From: CAILKP01 sp038231815
Lineage (GTDB): Bacteria; Planctomycetota; Phycisphaerae; Phycisphaerales; UBA1924
Assembly (NCBI GenBank): GCA_038231815.1
Contig: JBBRKQ010000003.1
Location: 17,407-81,406, forward strand
Reading direction: 5' to 3'
DNA: 64,000 bases
Under the pieces are notes generated by a model. The model worked only from the letters and a program-made list of their open reading frames with translations. It made no database searches and was not told where the DNA came from. Both the position numbers and the translations under genes were made by a program. This document shows positions 8,456-17,798 of this stretch, one piece after another (position 1 is the first letter of the stretch; every line of letters starts with the position of its first letter).

Positions 8456-9676
8456 TTACTTATCTGAGCGCACAAACCGTGTCCCAGAGCGAATGACAAG
8501 GCGGCGCAGTTCCAGAATCGTTAGATCGGCCCGCACTTGGGCCGGTTCGAGCTCAGTCTGGCGGATGATCTCATCTGCCGTGAGAGCCGCCGCCGTGAGG
8601 GCTTCGATGAGCTTGCTCTGTGTAGGGCTGAGGCTGGCGGTTCGGGCGGTTGCCGGTGCGGCCGGGAGGACATTGCCTCCGGAGAAGGGAAGCTCGCCGG
8701 TTTGGCTTGCGGCTTTCACATCCGCCATCGGTTGAAAACGGTCTCCGTGGGTTCCGGCCAGGGCATGGCGTGCGGGTCCATCGAGCAGTTCCAGAACATC
8801 GTTCGGTGAGATTACCAGCGCAGCACCGCCGGATTTGATGAGCTCGAGCGTACCTTCTGATGCGCTGGAGTCGACTCGACCGGGTACTGCGAAAACCTCG
8901 CGGCCGTGCTCTTCAGTGGCGATTTTGGCTGTTATAAGCGAGCCAGAGTGTTTGCCAGCTTCGATGACCAGCGTTCCCAGCGAGATGCCGCTGATGATGC
9001 GATTGCGGCCGGGGAAGTTCTCAGCGCTGGGTGCCGTGGCCAGTGGCAATTCACTGACGATCGCACCCCTTCCGGAGGCGATGGTTTCAAAGAGTTCAGC
9101 GTGCTCCTGCGGATAAATATGCTGGAGACCGCAGCCCAAGACGGCGATGGTTCGACCACCGGATTTGAGCGCTGCGCGATGGGCGACGCCGTCGATCCCG
9201 CGGGCACCGCCGGAGACGATGGTGATTCCGGAGGAGGCGAGGTGGCCGGCAAAACGCTCCGCTTGTTCGCGGCCGTACTGAGTGCATTGGCGGGAACCAA
9301 CAAGGGCGAGCGGGAAGCGATCACCGGAGGCTGGATCTAGACTGCCCTTGATGTAGAGCAGGACTGGCGGACTGGGAATGGTTCGCAGCAGCGGCGGGAA
9401 TTGCGGGTCTTGCCGCGTGATGATGCGAACGCCGAGTTCGGCAGCGAGTTCGATTTCACGATCGGCTATTTTGTATGCTGTTTCTTTACCAGCCACGATT
9501 TTGCCAGCCCGATCCGGGCCGATGCCGGGGACTGATTTCAGCCGCTCGCTGCTGGCTTCAAGGATGGCCGCGGGTGAACCAAGTGCGGCCAGAAGCCTGT
9601 CGAGCAGGACAGGGCCGATACCGGGGAGATGGCTGACTCGGAGCAGATCAAGGTGAGCGAAGGGTGAAGAGTGCAT
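8456..9676 (-). CDS. dprA: DNA-processing protein DprA
   Basis: DprA binds incoming single-stranded DNA during natural transformation and loads RecA. The protein has 406 residues. Two helix-hairpin-helix-like motifs lie at the N-terminus (LPGIGPVLLDRLL, VPGIGPDRAGKIV). The Rossmann core carries VGSRQCTQYGREQA, SGGARGIDGVAHRAAL, the LGCGL motif and SELPLATAPSAENFPGRNRI. A C-terminal winged-helix region follows a linker. It is the last gene of a minus-strand series after ligA and the CYTH gene, 72 bp after the latter. Confidence 0.95.
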   Translation of the reverse strand: MHSSPFAHLDLLRVSHLPGIGPVLLDRLLAALGSPAAILEASSERLKSVPGIGPDRAGKIVAGKETAYKIADREIELAAELGVRIITRQDPQFPPLLRTIPSPPVLLYIKGSLDPASGDRFPLALVGSRQCTQYGREQAERFAGHLASSGITIVSGGARGIDGVAHRAALKSGGRTIAVLGCGLQHIYPQEHAELFETIASGRGAIVSELPLATAPSAENFPGRNRIISGISLGTLVIEAGKHSGSLITAKIATEEHGREVFAVPGRVDSSASEGTLELIKSGGAALVISPNDVLELLDGPARHALAGTHGDRFQPMADVKAASQTGELPFSGGNVLPAAPATARTASLSPTQSKLIEALTAAALTADEIIRQTELEPAQVRADLTILELRRLVIRSGTRFVRSDK

Positions 9677-9748
9677 GGTCTTCGTGCGACACTCTGGCGG
9701 AGGTGCGGGTGGGTGGAGAGGGCGGGTGGAAAGTGTGGCCGGGAGGTG

Positions 9749-10258
9749 TTATTCGGATTCGGCGGCAAGCATGTCGGAATAGCTGGCTGAGAGCGGTTCA
9801 CCCAGCACCGGCCCAAAGTGGCGGCGGAGTGTGTCAACACGCTCATACCCCTTGGCCAGGTTGTTCTGTGGGGTCACTAGTGCTTCGAGTTCAAAGAAGT
9901 TGCCAAGGCCATCGACCTGATCGAGGTGGATGCGCACGCCCTCGTGCATGTACACCTCGCGGACTTTTTTGACGACAACCCAGACCGGTGGTTCCTGCAG
10001 GCCAAAGACGGCGCGGGCTTCCTGGAGGGAGTAAATCTTAAAGCGGCTGAGCCGACTCTTGGCGGCGTTCTCGCGGTGGTAAAAGATATATTCCGTCGGG
10101 AAGCCCTCACTCTCGCGGCGCTTGAGTCGACCATCAGCGAGTTTGAAGTAGGTATCGGTTTGCTTCAGCGTTTCGGCGAGTGGCGACTTTAACGCCGCGC
10201 ACAGGGTTCGGGCCAGTGGCAGGTCTCGGAGTTCGCACTTGATCTCGACGTTTTGCAT
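9749..10258 (-). CDS. CYTH-domain protein (class IV adenylate cyclase/thiamine-triphosphatase-like)
   Basis: The protein has 169 residues. The N-terminal strand MQNVEIKCEL carries the ExK part of the CYTH signature. Later strands supply TDTYFKLADGRLKRRES, ENAAKSRLSRFKIY and the acidic EGVRIHLDQVDGLGNFFELE near the C-terminus. CYTH enzymes form a metal-dependent beta-tunnel that acts on triphosphates or makes cAMP, and the exact substrate here cannot be read from sequence. It sits between ligA and dprA in the same direction. Confidence 0.85.
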   Translation of the reverse strand: MQNVEIKCELRDLPLARTLCAALKSPLAETLKQTDTYFKLADGRLKRRESEGFPTEYIFYHRENAAKSRLSRFKIYSLQEARAVFGLQEPPVWVVVKKVREVYMHEGVRIHLDQVDGLGNFFELEALVTPQNNLAKGYERVDTLRRHFGPVLGEPLSASYSDMLAAESE

Positions 10259-10377
10259 GCAGGTTTGAGTTTAGACGGGGAGCCAGCCGGGCAGCCGGGA
10301 TGGGGACCCTCAATTGCACAAATTGGCGGGCGGCTGCGTTGGATTCCTGTCGTTGTGAGCCATTGGGTCACGTGTGG

Positions 10378-12600
10378 CTAGCCGGCTGTGCTGGAATTGG
10401 CGATCTTTTCAAGCAGCTCCGACTCTTCCATGACCTGTACCCCCAGTTCGCGGGCTTTATCAAGCTTGCTGCCCGCTTTGGCTCCGCAGATGAGTATGGA
10501 GGTTTTGGCAGAGACCGAGCCGGACACCTTTGCCCCCATGGAGGTGAGCAGCGTGCCCAAATCCTCTCGCTCAAATTTCTCAAGAGTGCCGGTGATGACG
10601 ATGCTCTTTCCGGCAAAGAAGCCGGTGTGCAGCTTTTTTTCTCCGGGCTTGATGTAATCGTGGCTGGTGACATCAACGCCTAGCTCCTGCAGCTCGGCAA
10701 AGGCTTGCAGGGCCGCGGGTGAGTGCAAAAACGCGTGGACAGCGGGGGCCGTGTCTTTGCCAAGTCCGGTTTCCGGTCGCTGCTTTGTGTCGGGGTCAAA
10801 GCCAAAGCGGGCGGCCTCTTCCTTTGAGCAGTTTTTGGGGCGCAGCTGCGGCTCACTGGCTTGCAGCAGGGCAGCTAAGTCCGGGTAGAGCTTGGCGAGA
10901 CTGCGGGACGTGCCGTCGCCCACGTGACGGATGCCCATGGCACCGAGCAGTTTGCCCAAGCCGCGGGACTTTGCAGCCTCGATACCGGCGAGCAGATTGT
11001 CAACCTTCTTCTCGCCCATGCGGTCGAGGGTCAGCAGTCTGTCGCGGTAGCTCGCCAGCCGGAAGATATCGGAGAATGAACTCAGTGGGATGTCACCGGA
11101 GCTGCGAATCTGGTCGACCGTTTTTTCGCCGAGGCCGTCGATGTCCATTTGCTTACGGCCAGCGAACCAAATGATTTTCTCGCGGATTTGGGCGGGGCAC
11201 TGCGGGTTCACACAAAAACGCTGGGTCTCTAGTGCGGGCTGCGCTGCTGCTTCGGGTGGTTCAACTTCAATAGGGCCTCCGCACACCGGGCAAGTGGTGG
11301 GGGCCTGCACGGCTTTGGCGTGCGCCGGGCGTTTGGCCAGCGCCACACCTGCCACGTACGGGATCACCTCGCCAGCTTTTTCTATGTACACGGTATCGCC
11401 GATGTGAATTGCGGTCGTCTCGCCGGTTGGGTCATCCGGGTTCACGGGCGCGGCTCGCACGCGGCCGTAGTTGTGCAGTGTGGCGTGCTGCACGACGGAG
11501 CCAGCAATGAGGACGGGTTCCATCACGGCCCGCGGCGTGATTTTGCCGCTCTTACCCACCTGGTGGTCAACGCTGAGCAGACTTGTCGTTTTGCGTTCTG
11601 CCGGGAACTTAAAGGCGATCACCCAGCGTGGGCTCTTGGAGGTGTTGCCCAGCTGGTCCTGCTGGGCAAAGCTCTCGATGCGAACCACCATGCCGTCGGT
11701 CATGTACGGGAGACTGTGACGGGTGGCATCAAACTTCGAGATCGCGCTCAGCACTTCAGGCAGTGACTCGCAAGCGAGTGAAAGATTGCTGTTGGGGATA
11801 CCGAGCTTGGCGATCTTGGTCAGAAAGTCTTCGAAGCCTGATGCGAATGCTCTGTCGGAACACTCGCCCCGACCGTGAGCCAGAAATGCCAGCTTGCGCT
11901 TGGCCGCGGCGGCCGGGTCAAGCTGCTTCAGTGTCCCTGCCGCGGCGTTGCGGGGGTTCATGAACAGCTCTTCACCAGCCTCTTCACGCTCGGCATTGGT
12001 GCGGAGGAATTCTTTGAGTGGGAAATAGACCTCGCCGCGGACTTCAAGGATTTCGGGAATGTCAAAGCCCGCCTCGGTACTGAGTTTCAGCGGCACGGAC
12101 GCGATTGTGCGCACGGTGTGGGTAACGTCGTCACCCTTTTGGCCGTCACCGCGGGTCACGGCTGAGGTGAGGATGCCACGCTCGTAGCGCAAGCTCAGCG
12201 CGAGGCCGTCGATCTTGGGATCCGCAAGTACCCGCAGTGGCTTTGGCGAAGCTGCGGCGGCGAAGAGCCCGGTTGCCGCGGGGTCGGGGGCGAGGTCTAG
12301 TTGCTCGATCATGCGGTTCCACCACGCGGTGACGTCTGCCTCGTTGTACGTGTTGTCGATGGAGAGCATCGGCACGGCGTGCTTACGGGTGATGAAGCCC
12401 TCGATGGGTTCGCCGCCGATGCGTTTGGTTGGGCTGCTTACTTCGGCGAGTTCAGGGTGCTTGGCCTCCAGTGCAGAAAGCTGGGTGAGCAGTCGGTCAT
12501 ACTCGGCATCGGCCATGATGGGCTTGGCATCAACGTAGTACGCGCGGTTGGCGCGATGGAGAAGATCGGCAAGCTCTTGGATTTGCTGTTTGGGGCTCAC
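10378..12600 (-). CDS. ligA: NAD-dependent DNA ligase
   Basis: LigA seals nicks using NAD+ during replication and repair. The protein has 740 residues with a GTG start. Domain Ia carries YYVDAKPIMADAEYD, and the adenylation lysine is K129 in the KIDG motif. An OB fold, a four-cysteine zinc finger (CPVCG and CVNPQC, about 430-465), helix-hairpin-helix repeats and a C-terminal BRCT domain (FAGKSIVITGTLEKFERED) follow. Length is slightly above the usual 670, with extra residues before the KIDG motif (about 108-120) and in the helix-hairpin-helix region. It heads the series with the CYTH gene and dprA. Confidence 0.96.
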   Translation of the reverse strand: MSPKQQIQELADLLHRANRAYYVDAKPIMADAEYDRLLTQLSALEAKHPELAEVSSPTKRIGGEPIEGFITRKHAVPMLSIDNTYNEADVTAWWNRMIEQLDLAPDPAATGLFAAAASPKPLRVLADPKIDGLALSLRYERGILTSAVTRGDGQKGDDVTHTVRTIASVPLKLSTEAGFDIPEILEVRGEVYFPLKEFLRTNAEREEAGEELFMNPRNAAAGTLKQLDPAAAAKRKLAFLAHGRGECSDRAFASGFEDFLTKIAKLGIPNSNLSLACESLPEVLSAISKFDATRHSLPYMTDGMVVRIESFAQQDQLGNTSKSPRWVIAFKFPAERKTTSLLSVDHQVGKSGKITPRAVMEPVLIAGSVVQHATLHNYGRVRAAPVNPDDPTGETTAIHIGDTVYIEKAGEVIPYVAGVALAKRPAHAKAVQAPTTCPVCGGPIEVEPPEAAAQPALETQRFCVNPQCPAQIREKIIWFAGRKQMDIDGLGEKTVDQIRSSGDIPLSSFSDIFRLASYRDRLLTLDRMGEKKVDNLLAGIEAAKSRGLGKLLGAMGIRHVGDGTSRSLAKLYPDLAALLQASEPQLRPKNCSKEEAARFGFDPDTKQRPETGLGKDTAPAVHAFLHSPAALQAFAELQELGVDVTSHDYIKPGEKKLHTGFFAGKSIVITGTLEKFEREDLGTLLTSMGAKVSGSVSAKTSILICGAKAGSKLDKARELGVQVMEESELLEKIANSSTAG

Positions 12601-12692
12601 GGTTAAGTTTATGGCAAACCGAGTGCAGGATGCGCAAAGGCAGCCGGCACTGGTACGACCAATAAGGGCTCATCGCGCAGGTGCTTGGAACT

Positions 12693-14144
12693 TCACGACT
12701 TGGGGAGTTCAACTCCCACGAGCCAGCCGGAATCGTGCAAAAAAGCGAGGAGGTGGCCGGCGGGCGGGCCAAGGGTTATGTCGGCCAGGCCGATCGTTTC
12801 CTGCTCGGGCACCGAGCAGTACGTGCCATCGACGCCGTACAACGCAATGCGTTCGAGAAATGTGGTGCGCGGCATTGCGAAGGCATAGAGCCGTGTGCTC
12901 GGGGTTAGCAGCCGGCCCAAGCCTTCCAGCAGGCCGCCATCAATGTTTTTGTAGAACAGGGCTTTGAGGATACCCACGAGGGCATCAACACCGATGACGA
13001 AGCGTACCGGCTCGTTGGAGTAACGGCGTAGATACTGCGAAACGCGGAAGTTTTCAGCGTAGTTTGTCAGCAGCACCGCGCGGCCCGGCTGCATGATTTC
13101 GTCTAGGCGGGCTAAGGGGTCGGGCGCACTTCCCTTGGCCGCATCGGCCGGGGCCTCGACCTCGGCCAATGACATCGCTGGCGCGGGAACGCTCGGGCCG
13201 CCGGGCGTGGTTGGACTGGCTGACCCCGGGGTGCCGCTTTCCGCGGCAATTGCTGCCGCCGCAGCGTTGGCAAGCACGCTGGAAATTGAGAGTTCAAGAA
13301 TGGCCAGAGGGCGATGCTCAACTGTGGGCTGTTCTGACTTTAGTAGTTGTGAGGCGGTCAGCAGCATGCGGTCAAGCTCCGGGTTGTTTCGCCGCATCGA
13401 GCAGCGGTGCAGGAGCAGGCCCCGCTTTCGAAGGACGGTCGAGGGCTGACCGGGGCGACCGGATTCATCAAAGATGATTGCGTGTGCGAGGCCTTGGCGG
13501 AGCATGTCCAAAGCGACGAGTCGCGGATCGTCACATTGCGGGAAAGCCGGGCCGGAGCACTCAAGTACATCAATTTCAAGGCTTTCAATGGAGAGACCAT
13601 CGAGCAGTGCTCGGAGCATTTCGGCCCTTGACTCGCGCTGGTAGAACGCCGCGAAGATGAGGTTCACGCCGAGGATGCCCAAAGCCCGCTGCTGGGCCGC
13701 AGCGGTGGAATCTCGCAAGCTGACGTGCAAAACAATTTCGCTGGGCGCAGCGCCGGGTGTGTGCTGCAGGCGCAGGCCAAGCCAGCCGTGGCACTCGTTG
13801 GTGCCCTTGTAGTTGCGGGTGGCCACCGTGTCGGCAAACACAAAGAAGGCGGTTGAGTCACCCCGTGACAGGCTCAGTCGGGCGAACAGGAGTTTGTACT
13901 CGTGATCGAGCATGGCCCCGACACGCTCCCGCGAGACGTACCTAGGTCCCTCGCCATAAATCGCATCGCTGACGGTCATGTCATAGGCGGAGATGGTTTT
14001 GGCCACGGTGCCCGCGGCACCGCCTACGGCGAAGAACCACCGAGACACCTCTTGCCCGCCACCGATCTCGGCAAATGAGCCGTATGGAGCGGTGTCGAGG
14101 TTTATTTGAAGGGCCTTAGCGTTGGTGTCAAGGATGGTGGGCAT
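12693..14144 (-). CDS. Conserved protein of unknown function
   Basis: The protein has 483 residues, is cytosolic-looking, and lacks a signal peptide. Conserved-looking blocks are KALQINLDTAPYGSFAEIGG, GQEVSRWFFAVGGAAGTVAK, SDAIYGEGPRYVSRERV, GTNECHGWLGLRLQ, GILGVNLIFAAFY and AVLLTNYAENFRVSQYLRRY. I recognise this as a widespread bacterial family without established function, and automatic labels such as TonB receptor are unlikely to be correct. A Pro/Ala-rich insertion lies near residues 290-325. The ATG at 14144 is chosen over a TTG five codons earlier. It is about 90 bp upstream of ligA on the same strand. Confidence 0.75.
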   Translation of the reverse strand: MPTILDTNAKALQINLDTAPYGSFAEIGGGQEVSRWFFAVGGAAGTVAKTISAYDMTVSDAIYGEGPRYVSRERVGAMLDHEYKLLFARLSLSRGDSTAFFVFADTVATRNYKGTNECHGWLGLRLQHTPGAAPSEIVLHVSLRDSTAAAQQRALGILGVNLIFAAFYQRESRAEMLRALLDGLSIESLEIDVLECSGPAFPQCDDPRLVALDMLRQGLAHAIIFDESGRPGQPSTVLRKRGLLLHRCSMRRNNPELDRMLLTASQLLKSEQPTVEHRPLAILELSISSVLANAAAAAIAAESGTPGSASPTTPGGPSVPAPAMSLAEVEAPADAAKGSAPDPLARLDEIMQPGRAVLLTNYAENFRVSQYLRRYSNEPVRFVIGVDALVGILKALFYKNIDGGLLEGLGRLLTPSTRLYAFAMPRTTFLERIALYGVDGTYCSVPEQETIGLADITLGPPAGHLLAFLHDSGWLVGVELPKS

Positions 14145-14477
14145 GGCGGTGTCTGGCAAGGCGTACAGAGTTGTTCACCCTGCCAAGGCGGGCGGTTGCC
14201 AGCAGGCGAGTGCGGACGGGATCGGCTTGAATCGAAGCGTATCGCCTGCCAACGCCGAAATACCGATTTACCGGCTGGCCGGGGCTGCCTTTGCGCATTG
14301 TTCACTTGCCCAGCGGTGACGTTCTCTTCTCGGGCGGGCGTGGAACGGGTGGGGTATACGGTGAGGCGGCGGCTCACTGGCTGTTTGAGTTGTTTCGCCC
14401 CGCGTCGTGCACAACCGGGTGTGCAAGGGTGTTTACCTGCGGGCGTGGCTCCTTGACTTTTGCTATTGTTGGCAGCT
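14145..14477. other. Divergent intergenic region
   Basis: About 330 bp between two divergently transcribed genes, so it must hold promoters for both. No strong promoter consensus, repeat or RNA gene is evident. Confidence 0.4.
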
Positions 14478-16094
14478 ATGGACCTCCGCAAAAAACCCAA
14501 CTGGCTGATCGTCCCGTGTGCGATGGTGCTTTGCGGAGCGGCATTTGCCCAGCCGCCAAAGGCAGCTGACCCTGCTCCGGCTTCGGTGCGGGCTGCCGCG
14601 GAGGATGGCACTCCCAAGGTTGCCGTCCCAAGTGCGCCATCAGCGGTCGTCAAACTCGCTGAGGAGCCGCTCAAGCTGCCGGACATCGGGCTGACTGTGC
14701 AGTTTCCGGATGATTTTTCAGCGACCACTACGCAAATGGCCCAGATGATGGCTGCCCAGATCTCACCAAAAGATGGTTCGTGGGTGATAAACATTTCTAC
14801 CCCGCGCACGACCACCGAAACGCCCGACTGCATCACCAAGGCGGACAGCATCCTGGCCCAGCTTCGCAAGGTAATTACCGGCAAGGCTCGCAATGCAGAG
14901 GGGAGCAAATCGGCTGTCGGTGTGATTGACCCGGCCAACTTCGCAGCCACCGAGCCGGATGCCAAACCCACACGAAAGCCCAGCTTTTACATCTCCGGCC
15001 TAAAGCGCCCGGGCGACCGGTTTTATGCCCTGCTACCGGCCAACTTCGGCAATACCAACGTCATCAAGGGTGTGGCTGTGTTTCAGCCTTTACCTGATCA
15101 GTTCGCTTTCTTTGAACTGACTTGCACTGATAAGCAGTTTGAACTTGCCAGGCCAATCTTTGAGCTGATCATCGCATCATCCGTGTTTGAAGACCCCACG
15201 GCAAGGGCCAGCGCTCGGCGGGATGCCGTGGCGGCGGGCCAGCGATTTCTTTCGCGGTTTACCCCTGCGGATCTTGAAGCCGCATTACCACCCACCGAGC
15301 AGACCTACCGCCTCCATCGCCCGGCCGCCAGCGGTGACCCGGGCGACTCGGAAGAGCTTGGTTTTCGATCCGTTCGGTTCTGGAAAGGAAAGAAAAATGA
15401 GCTTGATCCTTCCCAGCCAGTCCGCGGCGATAACCCCGAGGGCTTCCTGCTGACTATTGATGCCCGGCTGTTTAACAAGCTCGCGCCCGGCAGCAACCGC
15501 TATCAGATTGTTGATACCCAGGCGCGCTACTTCATGACCTTGGATCGCACCGAGGAGCTTTGGTCTGTGCGCACAAGTGTGCGCGATGGCGCGGGGCAGC
15601 CAGCCGCCGGGCCGGCACCCAAAGACAAGTCTGCGGGCAAAGCCCCGCCAAAGGGTGTTCGTACGGTCAACGAAGTTGGAGCCCGCAGCGGTGTCTCGGC
15701 ATCGGTATCAGTCACCCAAACCGGCCTGCCTGCTAAGAGCATTGAGCCGTCAATCGCCGGTGAAGGTTACCTCAGCCAGCTTGAGTCGTACCTGCTGCCT
15801 CGGATGCTGGTGCTGTCGGGACTTGAGATCGAAACCGGGTTCTACACGTTTCGTTCGGACAGCGAGTCCATCGCCCTGCGGCGAGACAGCGCCACCCGCG
15901 ACCCAGCCCAAGGCGGCGCGTGGACAGTATCAACCCGCTTCCGCGAGGGAGACTTGCCGCAGGTTTCGTTGTTTCGTGACAACGGAGATTTGATAAAGGC
16001 GACGCTGCCGGACGGCCGGTTGTGGGAATCCGCGACGGCGCAGCAGTTGATTTCGTTGTACAAGAAAAAGAATTTGCCGTATTCAGACAAATAA
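14478..16094 (+). CDS. Secreted protein of unknown function
   Basis: The protein has 538 residues. The signal peptide is clear: MDLRKKPNWLIVPCAMVLCG, then AAFAQ. The mature N-terminus is Ala/Pro-rich. Two regions follow with LPDIGLTVQFPDDFSATTTQ and YLSQLESYLLPRMLVLSGLE, separated by a Lys/Pro-rich linker near residue 380. The pattern of a substrate-facing beta-rich domain is suggestive but I do not recognise the family. It ends 310 bp before ruvB and is not obviously co-transcribed with it. Confidence 0.7.
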   Translation: MDLRKKPNWLIVPCAMVLCGAAFAQPPKAADPAPASVRAAAEDGTPKVAVPSAPSAVVKLAEEPLKLPDIGLTVQFPDDFSATTTQMAQMMAAQISPKDGSWVINISTPRTTTETPDCITKADSILAQLRKVITGKARNAEGSKSAVGVIDPANFAATEPDAKPTRKPSFYISGLKRPGDRFYALLPANFGNTNVIKGVAVFQPLPDQFAFFELTCTDKQFELARPIFELIIASSVFEDPTARASARRDAVAAGQRFLSRFTPADLEAALPPTEQTYRLHRPAASGDPGDSEELGFRSVRFWKGKKNELDPSQPVRGDNPEGFLLTIDARLFNKLAPGSNRYQIVDTQARYFMTLDRTEELWSVRTSVRDGAGQPAAGPAPKDKSAGKAPPKGVRTVNEVGARSGVSASVSVTQTGLPAKSIEPSIAGEGYLSQLESYLLPRMLVLSGLEIETGFYTFRSDSESIALRRDSATRDPAQGGAWTVSTRFREGDLPQVSLFRDNGDLIKATLPDGRLWESATAQQLISLYKKKNLPYSDK

Positions 16095-16342
16095 AGAAGG
16101 TAGAGAAAAAAGAAAAGAGGGACGGAAATGCCCGGAGAAAGGCGGCTTTGCAGCGAAGGGACGGAGGGAGCGAAAAACCGCACGCAGTGGAGGTTCGCCG
16201 CGAGCGGCTGGCGAGATAAGGGTGTGGGGCGACAAACTCCATTCGTGCGCACGTTTGTTCAGCAGTCTGAATCTCTGTCACCCGCTGGCAGTGATTCTTA
16301 GCTTCGATGCCGCTAAGACACCTACCGTCTTTCACCTCCGAA

Positions 16343-16390
16343 TTTGGCCATTTGGCCATTTGGCCAGTTGACCATTTGACCATTTGGAAT
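16343..16390. repeat. Tandem octamer repeat TTTGGCCA upstream of ruvB
   Basis: Six consecutive 8-bp units: three perfect TTTGGCCA, then GTTGACCA, TTTGACCA and TTTGGAAT. The array ends 14 bp before the ruvB start codon. The same octamer occurs in tandem at 25768-25799 and 41746-41761. Confidence 0.85.
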
Positions 16391-16404
16391 TCCGGCATCC
16401 GCCC

Positions 16405-17430
16405 ATGGCCATCGAACGCCTCGTCACCACGCCCGCCGCACTGCCCGATGAAGAACCGGCGAACTGGTCGCTGCGCCCGACGCGGATTGGCGAGTACATC
16501 GGCCAGTCTGATCTGATCGCACGCCTCTCCATCGCCCTGCAAGCCGCCAAAGGCCGTGGGTCGCCGCTCGATCACGTTCTGCTGCACGGGCCGCCGGGGC
16601 TGGGTAAGACCACGCTGGCTCATGTGATCGCCGCGGAAATGGGCACCAAGGCGTACACCACCAGCGGCCCGGCCCTGAGCAAAGGCACGGATCTTGTCTC
16701 AGCCCTCACCCGCCTCGAGGCCGGTGACATCCTGTTTATCGATGAAATTCACCGCATGCCCATCGCCGTGGAGGAGTTTATCTATCCGGCGATGGAGGAT
16801 TACAAGATTGATGTGCCGGTAGATTCAGGCATGCACGCCCGCACGGTGCAGATCAAGCTCAAGCCGTTCACGCTGATCGGTGCGACGACGCGGGCCGGGC
16901 TGATCTCGGCCCCGCTGCGCTCGCGGTTTGTGCTGGCGCACCACCTGCGGTTTTATTCGCCCGATGAGCTGCTGGCAATTGTGCGACGCTCCGCGGCGAT
17001 GCTAACCATGCCAAACAGTGATCTGGCCGCACTAAAACTGATCGCCGATCGCTCCCGCGGCACGCCCCGCATTGCCAACCGGCTGCTGCGGCGCGTGAGA
17101 GACTACTCGCAGGTCAAAGCCAACAGCGAACTATCGATGGCCATCGTGCAATTGGCATTGAAGATGGAAGGCGTTGATGCACTAGGGCTCGATGAGCTTG
17201 ACAGGCAGTATCTCCGCATCATCGGCACGACCTACAAGGGCGGCCCCTGCGGCGTTGAAGCCCTGGCGGCAACGATGAGCGAAGATTCTGGCACACTAGA
17301 AGATGTGGTAGAGCCGTTCCTGCTGCAACTCGGCTTCTTGGCCCGCACGCGAAGAGGCCGAATGCTCACGGCGGCGGGAGCAAAGCACATTGGGGTGGCA
17401 CCGCCACCGGAGTTTGCGGAAGATGAGTGA
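16405..17430 (+). CDS. ruvB: Holliday junction branch migration ATPase RuvB
   Basis: RuvB is the hexameric motor that drives branch migration of Holliday junctions with RuvA. The protein has 341 residues. Walker A GPPGLGKT is at 62-69, Walker B ILFIDEIHR is near 109-117, sensor 1 is GATTRAGLISAPLRSRF, and the arginine-finger/sensor 2 region is SRGTPRIANRLLRRVRDY. The C-terminal winged helix contains GTLEDVVEPFLLQLGFLART. ruvA and ruvC are not in this window. The start lies directly after an octamer repeat that occupies the place of a ribosome binding site. Confidence 0.97.
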   Translation: MAIERLVTTPAALPDEEPANWSLRPTRIGEYIGQSDLIARLSIALQAAKGRGSPLDHVLLHGPPGLGKTTLAHVIAAEMGTKAYTTSGPALSKGTDLVSALTRLEAGDILFIDEIHRMPIAVEEFIYPAMEDYKIDVPVDSGMHARTVQIKLKPFTLIGATTRAGLISAPLRSRFVLAHHLRFYSPDELLAIVRRSAAMLTMPNSDLAALKLIADRSRGTPRIANRLLRRVRDYSQVKANSELSMAIVQLALKMEGVDALGLDELDRQYLRIIGTTYKGGPCGVEALAATMSEDSGTLEDVVEPFLLQLGFLARTRRGRMLTAAGAKHIGVAPPPEFAEDE

Positions 17431-17653
17431 GCGTAAGGAATGCGCGCGCTGTGAATCTGGGCATCCTCAGGCATTGCACGCTCTTGGAATGGCTTCGACC
17501 GCGCACGGCCCAGCGGGGCCGCCACCAGCGGTCCTGCGGGCGGCGGAACAGGCCCGGCGGATGGCGTTTCGAGACCTCATTCTGCAACAGTCGCGGCAGT
17601 ACGTTCCGACCACGGCCCCTTTTCTCACTGCGTATTCACCGGACGGGCTGTAG
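17423..17653 (+). CDS. Small protein of unknown function overlapping ruvB
   Basis: A 76-residue frame starts at an ATG 8 nucleotides inside the ruvB end, the classic arrangement of translational coupling. It reads MSERKECARCESGHPQALHA and ends in a helical segment AEQARRMAFRDLILQQSRQY. The single CARC pair hints at metal binding. I do not recognise it, and it may be a chance frame. Confidence 0.4.
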   Translation: MSERKECARCESGHPQALHALGMASTAHGPAGPPPAVLRAAEQARRMAFRDLILQQSRQYVPTTAPFLTAYSPDGL

Positions 17654-17798
17654 GTACTTCGCGTTCTTGCCGCCCTCATCGTACCCGGCCCGCAGGCAAG
17701 TCAATGCCGCATGCCGCCAGTTGTTCAACCACACTTAAAAGTGTCGCCGCCATCGTCATGAAGCACCTGTGTGCAAGCATATGACGCAACACGCGACA

